Of a stretch of DNA of 39,978 nt, positions 32,499 through 39,978 are shown one piece after another. Position numbers and translations under genes: made by a program. This DNA comes from Achromobacter sp. ASV32 (GTDB lineage: Bacteria; Pseudomonadota; Gammaproteobacteria; Burkholderiales; Burkholderiaceae_B). The stretch covers positions 1-39,978 of the forward strand of contig NZ_JAELTJ010000046.1 of assembly GCF_016428805.1 (NCBI RefSeq). The letters run 5' to 3'. The stretch's first letter is position 1; each line of letters begins with the position of its first letter. A model generated the notes under the pieces. It was not told the DNA's origin. It made no database searches and saw only the letters and a program-made list of their open reading frames with translations.

Positions 32499-34676
32499 AT
32501 GTCCATGCCTATCCCCTTCCCTGCGCGCCGCCTTGCGCTGGCGCTGGCTTTGCTGACGCTGGCCGCCAACGGCCATGCGCAAACCGTGCCGGCCGCGGCC
32601 AATCCCGGCGCTTCGACCGACAACAACACCCTGGGCGCGATCAGCGTGGTGGGGGACTGGCTGGAAAACCCCAGCGATGAAAAGGTGCTGGAGCACGGCG
32701 GGGCGCGCACCATCATCGACCGCGCCGCGTTCCAGGACACGGGCGCGACCAACGTGCGCGACGTGCTGCGCCGGATCCCGGGCGTTCAGGTCCAGGAGAG
32801 CAACGGCACGGGCGGCAGCGACGTGTCGCTGAACGTGGGCGTGCGCGGGCTGACCTCGCGCCTGTCGCCGCGCTCGACGATCCTGATGGACGGCATCCCG
32901 CTGGCGGTGGCGCCCTATGGTCAGCCGCAGTTGTCGATGGCGCCGGTGGCGCTGGGCAATCTGTCGGCGGTGGACGTGGTACGCGGCGCGGGCTCGGTGC
33001 GTTATGGCCCGCAGAACGTGGGCGGCATCATCAACTTCGTGACGCGCGCGATTCCGCAGGACTTCACGGCCGACGCCTCGGTCGAGACCGACATGTACAG
33101 CCACGGTGGCGTGAAGACAACGCCCAGCGCGTTCATCGGCGGCACCAACGATCGCGGCCTGGGCGGCGCCCTGCTCTATTCGGGCACGCACGGCAATGGG
33201 TTCCGCGACAGCAACGACCGCGTCGACATCGATGACGTGATGCTCAAGGGCACTTACCGCATCGGCGCGGACGACCGCATTTCAGCGTCGCTGCACCACT
33301 ACGAAGGCCGCGCCGGCATGCCCGGCGGCCTGACCACCAGGCAGTATTCGCAGGACCCGTTCCAGTCCACGCGGCCATACGACAATTTCACCGGCCGCCG
33401 CACCGACGCGTCGTTCCGCTACAACCACGACGACGGCCTCAACAAGTTCGAATTGCTAACGTACTACACCGACAGCTTCCGCGGCAGCAGCATCGAGACC
33501 GAAGGCACCGGCGCCAATGCCGGCCAGCGCCGCCTGACGTTCAACCCGCGCAACTATCACACGTTCGCGATCGAACCGCGCTATTCGCGCCTGTTCCGTG
33601 GCTCGGACGTGACGCAGGAAATCAGCGTGGGCTACCGCTACCTGAAGGAAGCCAGCGACGAACGCGCGTCGCGCACGGCGTTCTATGTGCCGGACGGGCC
33701 GTTCGACCCGCTCAACGCGCCGAACCCGCAGTACCAGTTCCGCACCGGCGGCACCACCGCGCACGCGGTCTACATCGACGACACCATCAACGTCGGCAAC
33801 TGGACCATCACCCCGGGCGTGCGCTACGAGTTCATCGATTCGTTCCTGAACGACAAGTCCAACCCTGCCGCCACCAAATACACGAGCATCAAGTCCGAAG
33901 AGCCCCTGCCCTCGCTGTCGATCGTGTATCACCTGAGCGAGCAATGGAGCGTGTTCGCCAACGCCGGCCAGTCGTTCGGTCCGCTGCAGTACTTCCAGAT
34001 CGCCTCGACCACCAACGGCCTGCATCCCGAAAAAGCCACCACGTATGAAGTGGGCACCCATTTCAACAGCGGCGGCTGGAAAGGCGAGCTGACGCTGTTC
34101 AACATCAACTTCGACGACGAACTGCAGCTGCGCGGCGGCACCAACGGCGGTTCGGACGCCTGGACCAACCTGGGCGCCACGCGCCACCGCGGCTTGGAAA
34201 CGGGGCTGTCGTACGACCTGGGCGAGCTCACTGCCGCGTTGTCCGGCATGTCCGTCTACGGCACCTATACCTACACGCAGGCCACCTACCAGGCCGGCGT
34301 ATTCGAGGGCCGCGACCTGCCGTTCTATTCGCGCAACGTGGCCTCGCTGGGCGCGCGCTATACGCGCAACCAGTGGACCTTCAACGTCGATACCTTCCTG
34401 CAGTCCAAGCAGCGTTCGCCCGGCTCGCCGGATCCCGGCGCCACCTACCAGACCACCGAAAGCGCCAACGGCGCCTATGGCGACATTCCCGGTTACGGCA
34501 CCGTGCACGTGCGCGCCGCCTACGATTTCGGCAAGCCGATGCACAACCTGAACATCGCGCTGGGCGTGAAGAACCTGTTCGACAAGCGCTACTTCACCCG
34601 CTCCACCGACAACAACGCGGGCAAGTACGTGGGCATGCCGCGCACGGTGTACCTGCAGGCTTCGCTGGCGTATTGA
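32499..34676 (+). CDS. FecA-like TonB-dependent outer-membrane receptor
   Basis: This receptor of about 725 residues has a signal peptide ending at G-H-A-Q. The plug domain contains A-T-N-V-R-D-V-L-R-R-I-P-G-V and the FecA-like stretch A-P-Y-G-Q-P-Q-L-S-M-A-P-V. A 22-strand-type barrel follows, ending in an aromatic-terminated strand (L-A-Y). It imports an iron chelate or similar compound using TonB energy. Unlike E. coli FecA, it lacks the N-terminal STN signalling domain, so it should not signal to an ECF sigma factor. ATGs at 32499 and 32505 are both possible starts, and a GTG at 32487 is less likely. It is divergent from the Lrp-type gene and carries regulon site E. Confidence 0.93.
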   Translation: MSMPIPFPARRLALALALLTLAANGHAQTVPAAANPGASTDNNTLGAISVVGDWLENPSDEKVLEHGGARTIIDRAAFQDTGATNVRDVLRRIPGVQVQESNGTGGSDVSLNVGVRGLTSRLSPRSTILMDGIPLAVAPYGQPQLSMAPVALGNLSAVDVVRGAGSVRYGPQNVGGIINFVTRAIPQDFTADASVETDMYSHGGVKTTPSAFIGGTNDRGLGGALLYSGTHGNGFRDSNDRVDIDDVMLKGTYRIGADDRISASLHHYEGRAGMPGGLTTRQYSQDPFQSTRPYDNFTGRRTDASFRYNHDDGLNKFELLTYYTDSFRGSSIETEGTGANAGQRRLTFNPRNYHTFAIEPRYSRLFRGSDVTQEISVGYRYLKEASDERASRTAFYVPDGPFDPLNAPNPQYQFRTGGTTAHAVYIDDTINVGNWTITPGVRYEFIDSFLNDKSNPAATKYTSIKSEEPLPSLSIVYHLSEQWSVFANAGQSFGPLQYFQIASTTNGLHPEKATTYEVGTHFNSGGWKGELTLFNINFDDELQLRGGTNGGSDAWTNLGATRHRGLETGLSYDLGELTAALSGMSVYGTYTYTQATYQAGVFEGRDLPFYSRNVASLGARYTRNQWTFNVDTFLQSKQRSPGSPDPGATYQTTESANGAYGDIPGYGTVHVRAAYDFGKPMHNLNIALGVKNLFDKRYFTRSTDNNAGKYVGMPRTVYLQASLAY

Positions 34677-34692
34677 TGGCGACGCGGCACGC

Positions 34693-34723
34693 CGGCATCC
34701 GGACCAGGCATCGCCGGATGCCG
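34693..34723. terminator. 10-bp hairpin between convergent genes
   Basis: CGGCATCCGG (34693-34702) pairs with 34714-34723 around an 11-base loop. It lies between the TonB receptor stop and the convergent DUF808 gene stop. No T-run is present, so a bidirectional terminator role is only suggested by position. Confidence 0.4.
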
Positions 34724-34754
34724 CTGCGGCCAGACACGGCGGCGGCCCGGCGCC

Positions 34755-35666
34755 TTACTTCCTGAACAGCCGCTTGACCAGGCTGACCGCGCCCAGCACC
34801 ACGGCCCCGGCGACGATGCCGAACAGGGCGCTGAGCAAGGTCGACGTCAAGAGCGGCAGCAAACCACTGCCCGTGGCGGCGGCGACGTGTTCGATGGCGG
34901 CGCCCAGCGGCGCGATGCCGTGGGTGAGGATGCCGCCGCCGACCATGAACATGGCGGCGGTACCCACCACCGACAGCGTCTTCATCAGGTAGGGCGCGGC
35001 CACGACGATGCGCTTGCCCAGCCAGGCCGCGGCCTGCGAGCGCCTGGTGCTGAGATACAGGCCCAGGTCGTCCAGCTTGACGATGCCCGCCACCAGGCCA
35101 TAGACGCCCACCGTCATGACCAGGGCGATGCCGGCCACCACGATGGTCTGGCGCACCATGTCGGCGCCGGCCACGGCGCCCAGCGTGATCGCAATGATTT
35201 CCGCCGACAGGATGAAGTCGGTGCGCACCGCGCCTTTGATCTTGTCGCGCTCGAACGCCACCATGTCCACCGAGGCATCCTGCAGGGCCTCGGCGCGGGC
35301 AGCGTGATTGCCATCGGCGGTATCGCCGTGCGGCAGGAACTTATGCGCCAGTTTTTCCACGCCCTCGAAACACAGGAAGGCCCCGCCCACCATCAGCAAC
35401 GGGGTCACGGCCCAGGGCGCGAAGGCGCTGATCACCAGGGCCGACGGCACCAGGATCAATTTGTTGAGGAAAGAGCCCTTGGCCACCGCCCACACCACGG
35501 GCAGTTCGCGGTTGACCGGCACACCCGAGACCTGCTGGGCGTTGAGCGCCAGGTCGTCGCCCAGCACCCCGGCGGTTTTCTTGGCCGCCACCTTGGTCAT
35601 GACGGAGACGTCGTCAAGAATGGTGGCGATGTCGTCGAACAGGGCGAAAAAGCTGCTGCCGGCCAT
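34755..35666 (-). CDS. DUF808/YedI-family inner-membrane protein
   Basis: This 303-residue membrane protein matches the DUF808 (YedI) family. It has the conserved N-terminus [19 protein letters not shown], the [16 protein letters not shown] segment, and several hydrophobic helices. Its biochemical role is unknown in the family. The ATG at 35666 gives exactly this family start; a longer frame upstream is not conserved. It is a monocistronic neighbour, convergent with the TonB receptor gene. Confidence 0.92.
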   Translation of the reverse strand: MAGSSFFALFDDIATILDDVSVMTKVAAKKTAGVLGDDLALNAQQVSGVPVNRELPVVWAVAKGSFLNKLILVPSALVISAFAPWAVTPLLMVGGAFLCFEGVEKLAHKFLPHGDTADGNHAARAEALQDASVDMVAFERDKIKGAVRTDFILSAEIIAITLGAVAGADMVRQTIVVAGIALVMTVGVYGLVAGIVKLDDLGLYLSTRRSQAAAWLGKRIVVAAPYLMKTLSVVGTAAMFMVGGGILTHGIAPLGAAIEHVAAATGSGLLPLLTSTLLSALFGIVAGAVVLGAVSLVKRLFRK

Positions 35667-35752
35667 GTGGGGCCCCCGGAGTGGAGATGACCGAGTGTAC
35701 AGGCGCCGCGGCGCGCCAGGACAGCCGGGGCCGCCGCCGCGCCAGGCCGGGT

Positions 35753-36106
35753 TCAGGCCTTGATATACACCCAGGCGTGCACACCGGATTTCAGCAGCAC
35801 CGACACGCGCTTGTAGTCCGAGACCTCGTAGCGGTCGGCGGCTTCGAGCTCCCGTTGGGTGATCTCGAACACCATGCCCGCCACTTCGTCCTTGGGGTCG
35901 TAGCTGGCGTAGACGATGGGGTGCCGCGTCAGCCCGCTGGTCTTGATGACCTCGGGCTCGGTGATGTCCACCCACCGCTGTACGTAGCCGGTCATGGCGT
36001 CCGCCTTGCCCGAAAGTTCGCGGCCGAAATTGGCGCGTTGCACGGCTTTGTCCTGGAGGGTTCCGTAGGAGAACAGCAGAACCGCGGATTCGTTCGATTC
36101 AGGCAC
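35753..36106 (-). CDS. AIG2/gamma-glutamylcyclotransferase-like protein
   Basis: This 117-residue protein has the AIG2-like/GGCT fold signature F-S-Y-G-T-L-Q at residues 12-18, the V-Y-A-S-Y segment, and the C-terminal [13 protein letters not shown] pattern. Such proteins range from gamma-glutamyl(amine) cyclotransferases to proteins of unknown function. I cannot assign the catalytic acid with certainty, so activity is unproven. It is divergent from the cell-surface-signalling cassette. Confidence 0.85.
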   Translation of the reverse strand: MPESNESAVLLFSYGTLQDKAVQRANFGRELSGKADAMTGYVQRWVDITEPEVIKTSGLTRHPIVYASYDPKDEVAGMVFEITQRELEAADRYEVSDYKRVSVLLKSGVHAWVYIKA

Positions 36107-36125
36107 CTTCGTGTCCTTTAGGAAA

Positions 36126-36149
36126 TGGTGTACACGCGACTTTACACCA
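36126..36149. promoter_or_regulatory. Inverted repeat TGGTGTA-N10-TACACCA
   Basis: Seven-base perfect arms (36126-36132 and 36143-36149) are separated by ten bases in the gap between the AIG2-like gene and the divergent STN-domain gene. This is suitable spacing for a dimeric regulator on adjacent major grooves. No known box (for example Fur) is recognised in it. Confidence 0.4.
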
Positions 36150-36200
36150 GCGGCCCGCCGTCATCGAACCGCAACCAAAGGGTCATATTCACCCCCTACC

Positions 36201-36959
36201 ATGTCAGCTTCTTCACCGCCTAGCGGCGGACAGCGTCCGACTTGTTCCGCGTATGCCTTCCCTAGCCGTCCCCCACAACCTGCATCGCCAGCCGCCGATG
36301 TGCGCACCGGCTTGAAACGCCTGCAGGCGATGATGACCCTGATCGCCGCCGGCGCCGCCCTGGCCGCGTCGGCCGCCGCGGCAGCCGAGGACGCGGCGCG
36401 CGAGTATCCGTTCGACTGGCCCCGCCAGCCCCTGCACAACGCCTTGCAGCAATACAGCCAACTCACGGGCGACTCAGTGCTCTACGACAGCGCTCAGACC
36501 GCGGGACAGACCGCGCCGGCCATCGCCGGCCGTTACACCGCGCGCGACGCGCTGGCCCGGCTCTTGTCCGACACCGAGCTGCAGGCGCGCTACACCGCGC
36601 CGCGGGCGCTGATGCTGATGCCGCGCGTACGCACCCCGCCTGCGCCGGCCTCGACCGCCTCCACGGTCGACCGCCAGCAATATTACGGCCGGCTGCAGAC
36701 TCGCGTGCTGGCCGCCTTGTGCGCCCGGCCCGACCTGCATATCGGCGACTACCGCGTGGCCCTGCGGCTGCCGCTGGACGCCACCCACGCCATCCACGGC
36801 GCGCAGGCCTATGCCACCGGCCGCCCGGACATGGCGCCGCGCCTGCAGGCTGCCCTGGAAGGCCTGCCCATCGGCGCGCCGCCTGCCGGCTTTGGCCTGC
36901 CGGCGACGCTGCTGATCACGCCCGAGGCGGCGCGCCGCTATGGCGGCTGCCGGCGATGA
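36201..36959 (+). CDS. Stand-alone STN-domain signalling protein (VreA-like)
   Basis: This protein of about 252 residues has a long N-region and then a hydrophobic export signal (residues about 43-62, M-M-T-L-I-A-A-G-A-A-L-A). A secretin/TonB N-terminal (STN) domain follows at about 68-140, with F-D-W-P-R-Q-P-L-H-N-A-L-Q-Q-Y-S and R-Y-T-A-R-D-A-L-A-R-L-L. The C-terminal 90 residues have no recognised domain; their strand-helix rhythm and the L-P-A-T-L-L-I-T end recall TonB C-terminal domains. There is no receptor barrel. Pseudomonas VreA is likewise an STN protein without a barrel, encoded with VreI and VreR. An internal ATG at 36330 is an alternative start. Its stop overlaps the sigma-factor ATG. 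Confidence 0.82.
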   Translation: MSASSPPSGGQRPTCSAYAFPSRPPQPASPAADVRTGLKRLQAMMTLIAAGAALAASAAAAAEDAAREYPFDWPRQPLHNALQQYSQLTGDSVLYDSAQTAGQTAPAIAGRYTARDALARLLSDTELQARYTAPRALMLMPRVRTPPAPASTASTVDRQQYYGRLQTRVLAALCARPDLHIGDYRVALRLPLDATHAIHGAQAYATGRPDMAPRLQAALEGLPIGAPPAGFGLPATLLITPEAARRYGGCRR

Positions 36960-37471
36960 GCGGCCAGGGCCTGGCCACCCTGCGCCGGCTGGTCGCGGAA
37001 CGCTACGACGCGTTACGGCGCCAGGTCTCGCGCCGCCTGGGCGGCGCCTCGGACCTGGCCGGCGACGCGCTGCACGATGCCTACGTGCGTCTGTCGGCGC
37101 GCGACGACCTGGATGGCGTGCGCCACCCGCAGACTTACCTGGTCAATACCGCCGTGCACGTGGCGATCGACCGCATCCGCCAGGACGCGCGGCTGCTGAG
37201 CGAAAGCGAAGTCAGCGAGTTCTTCGATGTCGAGGACGGCTCGCCGGGCCCCGATGGCGTGGCCGAATCGCGCTCGGACATGGACCATATGTTCAAGGCG
37301 CTGGACGCCCTGACGCCGCGCCAGCGCGACATCCTGATCGCGGCGCGGGTCGAGGGCCTGTCGCGGCCCGACCTGGCCAAGCGCTGGGGCATATCGGTGC
37401 GGCTGGTGGGCCGCGAACTACAGACGGCGCACGAGCATTGCGTCCGGGCCATGGCACGCGGACAGGAATAA
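36956..37471 (+). CDS. ECF sigma factor (FecI/VreI-like)
   Basis: This 171-residue sigma factor has an ECF sigma-70 region 2 (about residues 10-75, with D-L-A-G-D-A-L-H-D-A-Y-V-R-L and H-P-Q-T-Y-L-V-N-T-A-V-H-V-A-I-D-R-I-R) and region 4 (about 112-165, with L-D-A-L-T-P-R-Q-R-D-I-L-I-A-A). It resembles the iron-starvation/FecI group that answers to FecR-type anti-sigma proteins. The ATG at 36956 overlaps the STN-gene stop. It should recognise the GGTTCC-N18-CGTC motif present downstream of its own gene and before the exoprotein gene. Confidence 0.93.
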   Translation: MSGQGLATLRRLVAERYDALRRQVSRRLGGASDLAGDALHDAYVRLSARDDLDGVRHPQTYLVNTAVHVAIDRIRQDARLLSESEVSEFFDVEDGSPGPDGVAESRSDMDHMFKALDALTPRQRDILIAARVEGLSRPDLAKRWGISVRLVGRELQTAHEHCVRAMARGQE

Positions 37472-37502
37472 ATGAAAGAAAGTGTATTTTTCGCGCAAAA
37501 CC

Positions 37503-37530
37503 GGTTCCGTTTGCCCCGCGCCGAATCGTC
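37503..37530 (+). promoter_or_regulatory. ECF-type promoter of the FecR gene (GGTTCC-N18-CGTC)
   Basis: GGTTCC (37503-37508) and CGTC (37527-37530) are separated by 18 bases. The CGTC -10 core is typical of ECF promoters. Exactly the same boxes and spacing occur before the exoprotein gene at 38614-38641. This suggests an internal, sigma-dependent promoter for the anti-sigma gene. Confidence 0.6.
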
Positions 37531-37577
37531 TAAGTATGAAAGCGGCGGATAACGGCCGCGCGCAGCCTGCGATACCC

Positions 37578-38561
37578 ATGAGCCCCCAACCGTCCCCCGG
37601 CCCCCTGCCCGACCCCGCCCTTGCGCGCGAGGCCCACGCCTGGGCGCGCGCACTGGCCACGGGCGCTCCCAGCACCGCGGATGGCGCGGCCTTCAGGGCC
37701 TGGCGCGCGCAAAGCCCGGCGCACGAACGTGCCTGGGTCGAGGCGGCCCGGGCCTGGCGCGAACTGGGCCGGGTCACGCAGGCCTATGCCCAGACCCATC
37801 CCGCCGTGGCCGCGCCACGGCGCGCCGGCGCACCCGATCCCCGCCGCCGCTGGCTGCTGGCGGGAGGCGCCACCGCTTTCGCCAGCCTGGCGGTCGCGGG
37901 CGTGGTGCGCCCGCCGCTGGGCCTGTGGCCGTCCTGGTCCGAATTCAATTCCGACTACCGCACCGTCACGGGCGAACAGCGCAGCGTCGCGCTGGACGGC
38001 CAGCAGCTGACGCTGGCGCTGAACACACAGACCAGCGTCAATGTCTCCACCCGCGGCGGCCAGCCGGAAATCGAACTGGTGTCGGGCGAGGCCGCCATCC
38101 GCGCCGCACGCAGCCAACCCTGCGCGGTGGTGGCCGGCGCCGCCCGCATGACCCTGGTCAGCGGTGACATCGAAGTGCGCCGCCTGTCGTTGGGCGAGGT
38201 GCAACTGCGCTGCAACGCCGGCCAGGTCGACGTGCGGCATCCGGACGCCAGCCTGGTGCTGCGCGCAGGTCAGGAACTGCGCTACACGACAAGCGGTGTG
38301 CAGCCCCCCGTTGCCGGGTCCCAGGATGCCTCGGATTGGCGCGCCGGCGTGGTCAGTTTCCACGATCTGCCGCTGAACCAGGCGATCGACGAAATCAACC
38401 GCTACCGCCCGGGGCGCGTGGTACTGATGAACGACGCACTGGCGCGTCACCGCCTGAGCGCACGCTACGAGGTCAAGGACCTGGACCAGGCCATCACCCA
38501 GATCCAGCAGCTGTACGGCGCCAGCGTGCGCCGCGTGGGCGATGTGGTGTTCCTCAGCTGA
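37578..38561 (+). CDS. FecR-type transmembrane anti-sigma regulator (VreR-like)
   Basis: This 327-residue single-pass inner-membrane regulator has a cytoplasmic DUF4880 sigma-binding region (about residues 15-60, with W-A-R-A-L-A-T-G and F-R-A-W-R-A-Q-S-P-A-H-E-R-A-W). The membrane helix is at 92-110 after R-R-R-W, followed by the FecR domain at about 125-220. The C-terminal STN-like segment (N-Q-A-I-D-E-I-N-R-Y) would contact the STN protein in the periplasm. The ATG at 37578 is preferred. Upstream in-frame starts (37482 GTG, 37536 ATG) fall inside or at the start of the predicted ECF promoter transcript. The gene is 106 bases after the sigma gene. Confidence 0.9.
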   Translation: MSPQPSPGPLPDPALAREAHAWARALATGAPSTADGAAFRAWRAQSPAHERAWVEAARAWRELGRVTQAYAQTHPAVAAPRRAGAPDPRRRWLLAGGATAFASLAVAGVVRPPLGLWPSWSEFNSDYRTVTGEQRSVALDGQQLTLALNTQTSVNVSTRGGQPEIELVSGEAAIRAARSQPCAVVAGAARMTLVSGDIEVRRLSLGEVQLRCNAGQVDVRHPDASLVLRAGQELRYTTSGVQPPVAGSQDASDWRAGVVSFHDLPLNQAIDEINRYRPGRVVLMNDALARHRLSARYEVKDLDQAITQIQQLYGASVRRVGDVVFLS

Positions 38562-38613
38562 AGGCACCGCGCCCCGGAACCGCCATGAAGCGCTTGTCAT
38601 AAAAAATTCATGC

Positions 38614-38641
38614 GGTTCCCTATGCCGACTGCGCAAGCGTC
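38614..38641 (+). promoter_or_regulatory. ECF-type promoter of the exoprotein gene (GGTTCC-N18-CGTC)
   Basis: GGTTCC (38614-38619) and CGTC (38638-38641), with an 18-base spacer, duplicate the motif before the FecR gene. The exoprotein ATG follows about 73 bases later. This directly links the exoprotein gene to the sigma factor by sequence; binding itself is inferred. Confidence 0.62.
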
Positions 38642-38714
38642 ATTCGACTAGATGAGTAAGCGGGCACGGTGGCGATGTCACTGGCGCCCATCATCGACAT
38701 TCCTGAATCACGCC

Positions 38715-39978
38715 ATGTCCTCGTCTACGTCCGCCCAGTCTGCCGCCCGCCCCGCCTCGTCCGTGGGTTCAGCCACGCCCTCTTTGCGCCGCGCCGCGCG
38801 CCGCCGGCCCGGCTGGCGTCTGCGCCCGCTGTCGCACGCCATGGCGGTGCTGGCGTTGGCCGGCGGCTGGAGCGGCGCGACCCAGGCTCAGGCGCGCGCT
38901 TTCAGCCCCGCTTGGTTCGCCGACAAGAACGCCGTGCAATCGACCGCGCAGCGTACCGGCCGCATGCCCGACGGCAGCCTGGCCGGCATCGGCACCAGCG
39001 CCCGCCAGCAGGCCGAGGCGCGCCAGCAGTTGCAGAAGTCGCTGGATAACCTGAACCGCACCGCCGCCGCGGTCGCCGCGCAGCAGGCGGCGCAGGCCGC
39101 CGCCCGCGCCGCCGCTGCCGCCCATGGCGCCGGCGTGCCCGACGGCCTGGTCGAAGGCGGCTTGTGGGAAGCCCGCGGGGCCTTGGCCAAGTGGGAAGGC
39201 GCCAAGGCCGCCAGGACCACCATCGAGGGCGGCCGCCAGGTTGTCACCATCGAACAGACCCAGTCGCGCGCCATCCTGAACTGGGACACCTTCAACATCG
39301 GCCGCAATACCACGCTGCAGTTCCAGCAGAATGCGGCCGACGCCGTGCTGAACCGCGTGGTCGGCGCGTCGGCCAGGCCCAGCGAGATCCACGGCGCCAT
39401 CAAGGCCGACAGCACCGTGCTGGTGGTGAATCAGAACGGCGTCATCTTCACCGGCACCAGCCAGGTCAATGCGCGCAACCTGGTGGCGGCCGCCGCCACC
39501 ATCACCGACGCGCAGTTCCGCGACAAGGGCATCTACACCGACACCGACGGCACCCTGCCGGCCTTCAAGGACGCCATCGGCCAGGTGCAGGTGCTGGCCG
39601 GCGCGCGCATTGAAACGGCGCCCTCCAACACCGCCACCCGCGGCGGCGGCTACGTGCTGCTGCTGGGCAGCGAAGTGCACAACGCCGGCGCCATCACGGC
39701 GCCCGGCGGCCAAGTGGCGATGGCAGCCGGCGACGACTTCTACATCCGCAAGGGCTACGGCACCGACGGCAACATCAAATCCACCACCACCGGCAACGAA
39801 GTGAGCGCCACGCTGAAGGCCGGCAGTACCGCCGGACAGGTGCGCAACACCGGCCTGATCAGCGCCACCACCGGCGACATCACGCTCGCTGGTCAACAGG
39901 TCCGCCAGGACGGCGTGCTGGTCGCCACCACCGACATCGGCACGCGCGGTGCGATCCACCTGTTGAACCGGGCCGGCG
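38715..39978 (+). CDS. Two-partner-secretion exoprotein (filamentous haemagglutinin-like), 5' part
   Basis: The first 421 codons of a large TpsA-type exoprotein are open to the end of the window. An extended N-region of about 42 residues and a hydrophobic core lead to a signal cleavage near residue 60 (Q-A-Q-A). A coiled, Ala/Gln-rich stretch follows (about 93-137). The TPS/haemagglutination-activity domain then includes W-D-T-F-N-I-G near residue 190, L-N-R-V-V-G, and N-Q-N-G-V near residue 239, where FHA has N-P-N-G-I. The later part starts the repeats of the beta-helix (N-T-G-L-I-S-A-T-T-G-D-I-T-L). It should be exported through a TpsB porin that is not in the window. Expression is probably under the adjacent ECF sigma factor. 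Confidence 0.9.
   Translation, partial: MSSSTSAQSAARPASSVGSATPSLRRAARRRPGWRLRPLSHAMAVLALAGGWSGATQAQARAFSPAWFADKNAVQSTAQRTGRMPDGSLAGIGTSARQQAEARQQLQKSLDNLNRTAAAVAAQQAAQAAARAAAAAHGAGVPDGLVEGGLWEARGALAKWEGAKAARTTIEGGRQVVTIEQTQSRAILNWDTFNIGRNTTLQFQQNAADAVLNRVVGASARPSEIHGAIKADSTVLVVNQNGVIFTGTSQVNARNLVAAAATITDAQFRDKGIYTDTDGTLPAFKDAIGQVQVLAGARIETAPSNTATRGGGYVLLLGSEVHNAGAITAPGGQVAMAAGDDFYIRKGYGTDGNIKSTTTGNEVSATLKAGSTAGQVRNTGLISATTGDITLAGQQVRQDGVLVATTDIGTRGAIHLLNRAG

Noticed and set aside
32499-34676. The TonB receptor as the signalling receptor for the downstream ECF sigma factor
   Set aside because: The mature N-terminus goes almost directly into the plug domain without an STN domain, and two unrelated genes separate it from the sigma cassette.

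Overview
The window is GC-rich, with strongly GC3-biased codon use, and is dense in multidrug efflux, solute-binding-protein uptake and haemagglutinin genes. This suggests a beta-proteobacterium of the Alcaligenaceae (Bordetella/Achromobacter type). That placement rests on gene content and style, not on a marker gene. No tRNA, rRNA, CRISPR array, insertion sequence or integrase was seen.

Region 1 (1-17041) is an efflux region. It holds the 3' end of an RND pump gene with its outer-membrane lipoprotein, then a minus-strand adaptor-pump-channel operon whose pump closely resembles MexI. A Cys-rich MarR/SufR-like regulator lies just downstream of that operon. Next come a BetT-type betaine/choline carrier and a TetR regulator divergent from a second complete RND operon (adaptor, pump, channel). 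Three outer-membrane efflux lipoproteins lie within 17 kb.

Region 2 (17016-20790) pairs an IclR regulator with a divergent three-gene operon. The operon encodes a Tat-exported Bug/TctC-type binding protein and two tandem polysaccharide-deacetylase-like proteins. The second of these has lost the recognisable metal-binding residues.

Region 3 (20791-34676) is the most unusual part. It contains a C45 acyltransferase/amidohydrolase, two paralogous family-5 (Dpp/Opp) binding proteins, a Dpp-type ABC transporter (two permeases and a double ATPase), an alpha/beta hydrolase, a GntR regulator, an Lrp/AsnC regulator and a FecA-like TonB receptor. Five copies of the palindrome TTGGCGCCAA lie over or next to the promoters of exactly these units, including the Lrp gene itself. 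They therefore look like one locally encoded regulon for capture, import and hydrolysis of a peptide-like or amide-linked compound, possibly a metallophore. Two copies of a roughly 290-bp structured repeat lie in the two largest gene-free gaps. Each has a perfect 33-34 bp outer stem whose sequence differs completely between copies while remaining fully complementary.

Region 4 (34677-39978) has a DUF808/YedI membrane protein and an AIG2-like protein. It then has a cell-surface-signalling cassette: a stand-alone STN-domain protein, an ECF sigma factor and a FecR-type anti-sigma factor. The cassette leads into a large two-partner-secretion exoprotein that runs off the window. The FecR gene and the exoprotein gene share an ECF-like promoter motif, GGTTCC-N18-CGTC. 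The layout resembles the Pseudomonas PUMA3 (VreA-VreI-VreR) system, which controls a two-partner-secretion exoprotein.
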